Shown here: positions 6,908-10,498 of the stretch, one piece after another
Numbering within the stretch: position 1 is the stretch's first letter
How the letters are laid out: the number at the start of each line of letters is the position of its first letter
Assembly (NCBI GenBank): GCA_947177115.1
Contig: CAMWTG010000074.1
Span: forward strand, 1 to 10,498
DNA: 10,498 nt
Source: an uncultured Clostridia bacterium
Lineage (GTDB): Bacteria > Bacillota > Clostridia > Oscillospirales > Oscillospiraceae
Direction: 5' to 3'
Position numbers and translations under genes: made by a program
Notes under the pieces: generated by a model
What the model saw: only the letters and a program-made list of their open reading frames with translations
What the model was told of the DNA's origin: nothing
Databases searched by the model: none

Positions 6908-6936
6908 TTGCATTTGGCGGAGCGGCGTGCTATAAT
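6908..6936 (+). promoter_or_regulatory. Sigma-A-type promoter for cls
   Basis: TTGCAT (6908-6913), a 17-bp spacer, then a perfect TATAAT (6931-6936) with an extended TGC before it. The -35 box starts two bases after the terminator stem of the upstream gene. Start of transcription is expected near 6943, giving a leader of about 109 nt. Confidence 0.85.
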
Positions 6937-6951
6937 GATCGTTACCGGGCA

Positions 6952-7027
6952 GAGATCCGGGAACAGCAGGGATCTCAGGCCCGAGGGCAAAGTTCTTTTT
7001 GATTCTTTTTCTTTCAAGAAAAAGAAT
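6952..7027 (+). promoter_or_regulatory. Structured 5' leader of cls with two stem-loops
   Basis: Stem 1 pairs GAGATCC (6952-6958) with GGATCTC (6970-6976). Stem 2 is an 11-bp A/T-rich hairpin, ATTCTTTTTCT with AGAAAAAGAAT (7002-7012 and 7017-7027), loop TTCA, preceded by a second pyrimidine run (GTTCTTTTTG). It ends 10 bases before the Shine-Dalgarno AAAGGAGGG (7038-7046). This may be a dispersed intergenic repeat or a translation-control element; no known riboswitch consensus was recognised. Confidence 0.55.
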
Positions 7028-7051
7028 GGATACCCGCAAAGGAGGGCTGTT

Positions 7052-8629
7052 ATGAAAGAAAAAATGTCCCATCTGGATGAAGAAGCCGTCCTGCTGCTGA
7101 ACAAGGGCAAGCGGGGGTTTTTCCGGCTGATCTTCGGGCGGACCACGGTGGTGGTCCTGCTGCTGGCGGTCCAGTTCGGGCTGCTTTTCGCGGGCTTCTA
7201 CTGGCTGCGGGACTATACGGTGTACGGCGGGTCCATGCTGCTGGGGCTGGTGGTGGCCCTGGTGGTGGTCAACCGGCCCAGGAACCCCTACATCAAGATC
7301 ACCTGGATCCTGCTGATCATGCTTTTCCCGGTCTTCGCCATCCCCTTCTACTTCTACGTAGAGGCGGAATGGGGCCACCGGCTGGTGCGGGCGCGGCTGG
7401 AGGAGATCGGGCGGGAGACCGCCGGGCTTCTGCCGGTGCAGGAGGAGGCCCGGCGGGCCCTGGAGGCGGAGGACCCCGGCACGGCGGGGCTGGCGGCCTA
7501 TCTCCAGCGGATCGGGGGGTTCCCGGTGTGGCGGAACTCCGGCGCGGACTACTACCCCCTCGGGGAGGACGCCTTCGCCGCCATCCTGGAGGAGCTGGAG
7601 CCGGCCAGGGAGTTTATCTTCATGGAGTATTTTATCATCCGGGAGGGCTATATGTGGGGCCGCATCCTCAACGTACTGGAGCGGAAGGCCAAGCAGGGGG
7701 TGGAGGTCCGGGTCCTCTACGATGGCACCTGCGCCCTCTTCGACCTGCCCTACCACTACCCCAGGCAGCTGGAGCGGCTGGGCATCCGCTGCCGGATGTG
7801 CGCCCCGCTGCGGCCTTTGGTGTCCACCCACTACAACAACCGGGACCACCGCAAGATCCTGGTGGTGGACGGCCGCTGCGCCTTTACCGGGGGGATCAAC
7901 CTGTCGGACGAGTATATCAACCGCACCCACCCCCACGGGCATTGGAAGGACGTGGCCGTCCGCATCACCGGCGAGGCGGTGAGGAGCTTCACTCTGATGT
8001 TCCTCCAGATGTGGAACGCGGCGGACCGGGGAATGGAGGACTGCACCCGGTATCTGGCCGCATCGGCCCCGGTCCGGGGGGAGGGATGGATCGCACCCTA
8101 TGGCGACAGCCCCTTCGATGAGGAGAACGTGGGGGAAATGGTCTATATGGACATCCTCAACCGGGCCCGGAAGTATGTCCACATCATGACCCCCTATCTG
8201 ATCATTGACCATGAGATGGTCACCGCCCTGCTCTTTGCCGCGAAGCGGGGCGTGGATGTGAAACTGATCATGCCCGGCGTGCCGGACAAAAAGACGGTCT
8301 TCGCGCTGACCCGCTCCTACTATAAGGAACTGATCGCCGGCGGGGTGCAGATCTACGAATACACCCCCGGTTTTGTCCACGCGAAGACCTTTGTCAGCGA
8401 TGACGCCACCGCCGTGACGGGGAGCATCAATCTGGATTACCGGAGCCTATATCTTCATTTTGAATGCGCGGCCCTTCTGCACCGCGTGCCGGCGGTGGCG
8501 GATATCGAGGCGGATTTCCAGCGGACGCTGGGCAAATGCCGGCAAATCACCTGGGAGGACTGCCGGAGGGACCGGCTGAGCCGCCGGGTGGCGGGCTGGA
8601 TCCTCCGGCCCCTGGCCCCGCTGATGTAG
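7052..8629 (+). CDS. cls: Cardiolipin synthase (phospholipase D superfamily)
   Basis: Membrane enzyme that joins two phosphatidylglycerol molecules to make cardiolipin and glycerol. The protein has 525 residues, slightly long for bacterial Cls. After a charged N-terminus come hydrophobic segments at about 31-52, 58-74 and 81-103; the family usually has two, so some of this may be one hairpin. The catalytic part carries the two HKD motifs of the phospholipase D superfamily: H266-x-K268-x4-D273 in HRKILVVDG, and H443-x-K445-x4-D450 in VHAKTFVSD, each followed by the expected GGINLSDEY and GSINLDYRS. The ATG at 7052 is set by AAAGGAGGG five bases upstream; the open frame further 5' is non-coding leader. 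Both active-site halves are complete, so it should be functional. It converges with the carboxypeptidase gene, with 7 bp between stops. Confidence 0.95.
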   Translation: MKEKMSHLDEEAVLLLNKGKRGFFRLIFGRTTVVVLLLAVQFGLLFAGFYWLRDYTVYGGSMLLGLVVALVVVNRPRNPYIKITWILLIMLFPVFAIPFYFYVEAEWGHRLVRARLEEIGRETAGLLPVQEEARRALEAEDPGTAGLAAYLQRIGGFPVWRNSGADYYPLGEDAFAAILEELEPAREFIFMEYFIIREGYMWGRILNVLERKAKQGVEVRVLYDGTCALFDLPYHYPRQLERLGIRCRMCAPLRPLVSTHYNNRDHRKILVVDGRCAFTGGINLSDEYINRTHPHGHWKDVAVRITGEAVRSFTLMFLQMWNAADRGMEDCTRYLAASAPVRGEGWIAPYGDSPFDEENVGEMVYMDILNRARKYVHIMTPYLIIDHEMVTALLFAAKRGVDVKLIMPGVPDKKTVFALTRSYYKELIAGGVQIYEYTPGFVHAKTFVSDDATAVTGSINLDYRSLYLHFECAALLHRVPAVADIEADFQRTLGKCRQITWEDCRRDRLSRRVAGWILRPLAPLM

Positions 8630-8636
8630 GGCGGTC

Positions 8637-9773
8637 CTAGCCTCCCAGGAACGCCGTGCGGAGGCAGCGCTCCAGGACCTGCCAGTAGTTCAGCCGGGCC
8701 ACCGGGGTCTCCGCCACCAGAGGCAGCTCCGCCAGCGTTTCCCCGCCGGAGGTCACCAGCATCCGGCCCACCTGCTGCCCTTTTTCCACCGGCGCGTCCA
8801 GCCGCTCAGGCAGCTCCACGGTCACCTCCATGGCCTTCACCTTCTCCTTGGCGGCCAGGATGGCGGCATCCCCCTCCAGCTTGGGCATCACATAGGGAGC
8901 GTCTCCCATCTCTACCGGAATGGGCTGCAGGGGCTGGGGCGGCTGGGCCTGGGCAAGGGCGTAGGCGGCGAAGCCGTAGTTGAGCAGGGTCTTGGCGCTT
9001 TCGAACCGCTGGGTGGAGGTGGGGGATTTCAGGATCACCGCGATCAGCTCCATGCCGTCCCGCTCCGCCGTGGCGGAGAGGCAGTAGAGGGCACCATCAG
9101 TGCTGCCGGTCTTCAGTCCCGTGGCCCCCTGGTAGAATCGGATGAGCTTGTTGGTGTTGCTCAGCCCGAATTCCCCATTGCGGAGGGTATCCATCCAGAT
9201 CGTGGTGAAGCGGCGGACGTCCGGATGGTTCAGGATCAGCTCCCGGCTCATAAGCGCGATGTCATAGGCCGAGGTGACGTGGCCCTGGGCAGGCAGGCCG
9301 GTGGGATTGAGGAAATTGGTGTCGTTCATCCCCAGTTCCCCGGCCCGCTGGTTCATCCGCTCCACGAAGGCATCGGCGCTGCCTGCCAGATGCTCCGCCA
9401 GGGCTACGGAGCAGTCGTTGGCGGAGGCTACGCAGACGGCTTTCAGCATATCCTCCACGCTCATCTGTTCGTTTTCCTTTAACCAGATCTGGCTGCCGCC
9501 CATGGAGCAGGCGTAGGCCGAGGCGGTGACCATGTCATCGTAGTGCAGCGTGCCGGAGTCGATGGCCTCCATAACCAGCAGCACGGTCATGATTTTGGTG
9601 ACGCTGGCAGGCTCCAGCTGTTTATGCTCATTGACCGCGTAGAGGATCTGTCCGGTGGTCTTTTCCATCAGCAGGCAGGCCTCCGCTTCCACCGCCAGAG
9701 ACTCCGCCCGTGCCGGACATGCCAGGGATGCCAGCAGGACCAGAGCCAGCAGACCGGAAATTATTTTTTTCAT
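8637..9773 (-). CDS. Serine-type D-Ala-D-Ala carboxypeptidase (low-molecular-mass PBP, DacA/DacF type)
   Basis: Trims the terminal D-alanine from peptidoglycan pentapeptides on the outer face of the membrane. The protein has 378 residues. Residues 1-23 are a signal peptide (MKKIISGLLALVLLASLACPARA). The peptidase S11 motifs are all present: S57-V-T-K60 with the nucleophile Ser57, S117-A-N119, and K221-T-G223. A PBP5-type C-terminal beta domain spans about 285-360, and the last residues (NYWQVLERCLRTAFLGG) form the amphipathic helix that such enzymes use to sit on the membrane. The start at 9773 is chosen because AAGGAAGGG lies seven bases before it and it begins the signal peptide; the longer frame from 9827 adds unrelated residues. 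DacA, DacB and DacF types cannot be separated here, as no sporulation operon is adjacent. I saw no convincing promoter in the 150 bp upstream. Confidence 0.94.
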   Translation of the reverse strand: MKKIISGLLALVLLASLACPARAESLAVEAEACLLMEKTTGQILYAVNEHKQLEPASVTKIMTVLLVMEAIDSGTLHYDDMVTASAYACSMGGSQIWLKENEQMSVEDMLKAVCVASANDCSVALAEHLAGSADAFVERMNQRAGELGMNDTNFLNPTGLPAQGHVTSAYDIALMSRELILNHPDVRRFTTIWMDTLRNGEFGLSNTNKLIRFYQGATGLKTGSTDGALYCLSATAERDGMELIAVILKSPTSTQRFESAKTLLNYGFAAYALAQAQPPQPLQPIPVEMGDAPYVMPKLEGDAAILAAKEKVKAMEVTVELPERLDAPVEKGQQVGRMLVTSGGETLAELPLVAETPVARLNYWQVLERCLRTAFLGG

Positions 9774-9876
9774 ACCATATCCCTTCCTTTTTTTGCCATT
9801 TTCCGTTATTCCCGGTATTCTTATCACAGCATATGCGCCAAAGAAAAATCAAATGACCATTCCGGCAAATTTCGCC

Positions 9877-9905
9877 TTGCATTTATGGAAGAAGTCTGCT
9901 ATAAT
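9877..9905 (+). promoter_or_regulatory. Sigma-A-type promoter for tRNA-Gly
   Basis: TTGCAT (9877-9882), 17-bp spacer, TATAAT (9900-9905) with an extended TGC before it. Transcription should start near 9912, about 12 bases before the mature tRNA. The boxes are identical to those of the cls promoter. Confidence 0.88.
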
Positions 9906-9923
9906 AACTCCAGTATCAAAAAC

Positions 9924-9997
9924 GCAGGGTTAGTACATCGGTAGTACATCGGCTTCCCAAGCCGAGGAGGCGGGTTCGATTCCCGTACCCTGCTCCA
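9924..9997 (+). tRNA. tRNA-Gly (anticodon CCC)
   Basis: Folds as a complete cloverleaf. The acceptor stem is GCAGGGT with ACCCTGC (7 bp), and the D stem is GTAC/GTAC around ATCGGTA. The anticodon stem is TCGGC/GCCGA with loop TTCCCAA, which puts CCC at 9956-9958. A 4-nt variable loop follows, then the T stem GCGGG/CCCGT (one G-U) around TTCGATT. The discriminator is T and the CCA end is encoded (9995-9997). It reads GGG glycine codons. It has its own promoter and terminator and is a solo gene in this window. A recombinase relic lies directly beyond its 3' end. Confidence 0.96.
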
Positions 9998-10002
9998 GTA
10001 AG

Positions 10003-10035
10003 AAAGCCTGTAACCGCAGTGGTTACAGGCTTTTC
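10003..10035 (+). terminator. Intrinsic terminator of tRNA-Gly
   Basis: A perfect 13-bp stem, AAAGCCTGTAACC (10003-10015) with GGTTACAGGCTTT (10021-10033), closes on GCAGT. It runs into TTTTC, six bases after the tRNA CCA. Confidence 0.9.
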
Positions 10036-10054
10036 TCATGGGCGGATATGTGTT

Positions 10055-10078
10055 GTTTTCCCTTACGTTTTCCCTTTA
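10055..10078. repeat. Two tandem copies of GTTTTCCCTT
   Basis: GTTTTCCCTT occurs at 10055-10064 and again at 10067-10076, a period of 12 bp. It lies between the tRNA terminator and the stop codon of the recombinase relic. Tyrosine recombinases of the Tn916 type bind direct repeats near element ends, so this may be an arm-type site, but that role is inferred from position only. An alternative is simple duplication inside the original integrase 3' region. Confidence 0.5.
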
Positions 10079-10098
10079 GAGGAATTGGGAGAAATGTC

Positions 10099-10242
10099 TC
10101 AGCCGTTGGCAAGGTTCTTGATATAGTCGTCCATCCGGGCTGCGCTGGCCTGCTTCATTTGATCGGTAACGTGGCCGTATACATCCAGGGTAAACGAGGC
10201 GGTGGCATGGCCCAGATTGCTCTACACAGTTTTTATAACTGT
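10099..10242 (-). pseudogene. Tyrosine recombinase/integrase, C-terminal remnant
   Basis: Reading the minus strand to the TGA at 10099-10101 gives SNLGHATASFTLDVYGHVT followed by DQMKQASAARMDDYIKNLANG. This is the end of a phage/ICE-type tyrosine integrase: the LGH of box II and the nucleophilic Tyr in VYGHV (codon at 10177-10179) are both present. Just upstream, in the same frame, comes VIKTV and then TAG (10222-10224). Intact relatives generally read a residue such as Gln or Ser there (KTVQSNLGHA-like), so the TAG looks like a CAG-to-TAG nonsense change. Further upstream a second TAG appears (10252-10254) and similarity fades. The N-terminal DNA-binding domain and the catalytic Arg and Lys are absent, so the gene is dead. 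Orientation, with the 3' end toward the tRNA, is typical of tRNA-targeting islands. The exact 5' break is uncertain (10222-10254). Confidence 0.85.
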
Positions 10243-10244
10243 GT

Positions 10245-10471
10245 TCCTTTCCTATAATCTCTGATTGTATTCCCAATGCAGTCCTTACGAACAATGTCCA
10301 TAATGTGGGGGAACGACACCTGACCGTTTTACCCACAACATAAAATAGGGAAAAGATACTCGTGCAGCTAAAACTGCATTTGTATCTTTTCCCTATATAT
10401 GGATTCCCTCTATGTAAGCATGGTACAACCATACCTTCAACGGTGTATAGTCGACACACTTGAGAATCGGT
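10245..10471. other. AT-rich non-coding segment of probable foreign origin
   Basis: No supportable gene is seen here on either strand. Hand counts give about 38% GC for 10321-10380 and 37% for 10381-10440, against 55-70% in most neighbouring coding regions. A 127-codon minus-strand frame spans it and the integrase relic in the wrong frame for the relic, so it is not a gene. The segment holds a long hairpin (10345-10396) and a small palindrome ATGGT-ACA-ACCAT (10420-10432). It probably belongs to a mobile element whose first gene starts at the window edge. Confidence 0.55.
10345..10396. repeat. Large inverted repeat with 15-bp arms and an inner hairpin
   Basis: ATAGGGAAAAGATAC (10345-10359) is the exact complement of 10382-10396. 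Inside, TGCAG (10363-10367) pairs with CTGCA (10374-10378) around CTAAAA, so the whole 52 bases form one long hairpin with a small internal bulge (TCG opposite TTT). The A-run and T-run at the arms would suit a bidirectional terminator or an element-end structure. Its function is not established. Confidence 0.8.
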
Positions 10472-10498
10472 AAAAAGGAGGCGGAGGAAAATGCGGTG
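10472..10498 (+). CDS. Start of an unidentified gene (ribosome binding site and first codons only)
   Basis: AAAAAGGAGG (10472-10481) is followed nine bases later by ATG at 10491, then CGG TG at the window edge. A second GGAGG lies at 10483-10487. The strong ribosome binding site makes a real start likely, but only Met-Arg can be read, so no product can be named. Its position after an AT-rich block and an integrase relic suggests a mobile-element gene. The entry includes the ribosome binding site; the coding part is 10491 onward. Confidence 0.4.

Noticed and set aside
6866..8380. A 504-codon minus-strand open frame across cls
   Set aside because: Shadow of cls: composition is His/Pro/Gln-rich, with no domain and no ribosome binding site, while cls has both HKD motifs intact.
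9786..9856. Promoter for the carboxypeptidase on the minus strand
   Set aside because: TTGGCG and TTGATT candidates exist, but none pairs with a good -10 box at 16-18 bp.
10076..10459. A 127-codon minus-strand frame at the right end
   Set aside because: It overlaps the integrase relic in the wrong frame and runs through the large hairpin; no recognisable protein.

Overview
The window is about 10.5 kb of chromosome from what looks like a high-GC, low-background Gram-positive gut anaerobe. My best guess is Oscillospirales/Oscillospiraceae (the Flavonifractor, Oscillibacter, Lawsonibacter type of genome). The grounds are strong GGAGG ribosome binding sites, sigma-A-type promoters with TATAAT/TATACT boxes, an SLH-anchored Ig-repeat surface protein, GC-rich codon use, and a GGGCGAGCATTGCTCGCCC intergenic palindrome. 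This assignment is inference from style and gene content; no species-specific marker was seen.

Layout. (1) Positions 1-1108: the 3' end of a MATE-family exporter, translationally coupled (4-base overlap) to thiamine pyrophosphokinase. (2) 1109-1377: an intergenic stretch with a nested palindromic repeat and a clear promoter. (3) 1378-2409: aldose 1-epimerase (galM), whose homologous N-terminus has no standard start codon; the best start is an ATA placed behind a perfect Shine-Dalgarno. (4) 2455-3088: a DinJ/YafQ toxin-antitoxin operon with its own consensus promoter embedded in direct and inverted repeats. (5) 3333-6836: a 1167-residue secreted surface protein with N-terminal Ig-like domains, four tandem repeats of about 100-125 residues and three divergent SLH domains. 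Base composition changes sharply inside this gene. (6) 6877-8629: a strong hairpin terminator abutting a promoter, then a structured leader and a cardiolipin synthase. (7) 8637-9773 (minus strand): a D-Ala-D-Ala carboxypeptidase, convergent with cls and only 7 bp away. (8) 9877-10034: promoter, tRNA-Gly(CCC) and terminator as a free-standing unit. (9) 10055-10498: mobile-element debris. It holds the C-terminal end of a tyrosine recombinase (minus strand, catalytic Tyr kept, interrupted by an in-frame TAG), then an AT-rich segment with a large hairpin, then the Shine-Dalgarno and first codons of a new gene cut by the window edge.

How it fits together. Most of the window is ordinary core chromosome: cofactor synthesis, sugar entry, cell-envelope lipid, peptidoglycan trimming and a tRNA. 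Three parts look accessory: the TA module, the compositionally chimeric surface protein, and the tRNA-proximal integrase relic, which marks an old or remodelled integration site. I see no CRISPR array, rRNA, phage structural gene or recognisable new defence system. The points most worth a second look are the ATA start of galM, the composition break inside the surface protein, and the tRNA/integrase/AT-rich junction at the right end.
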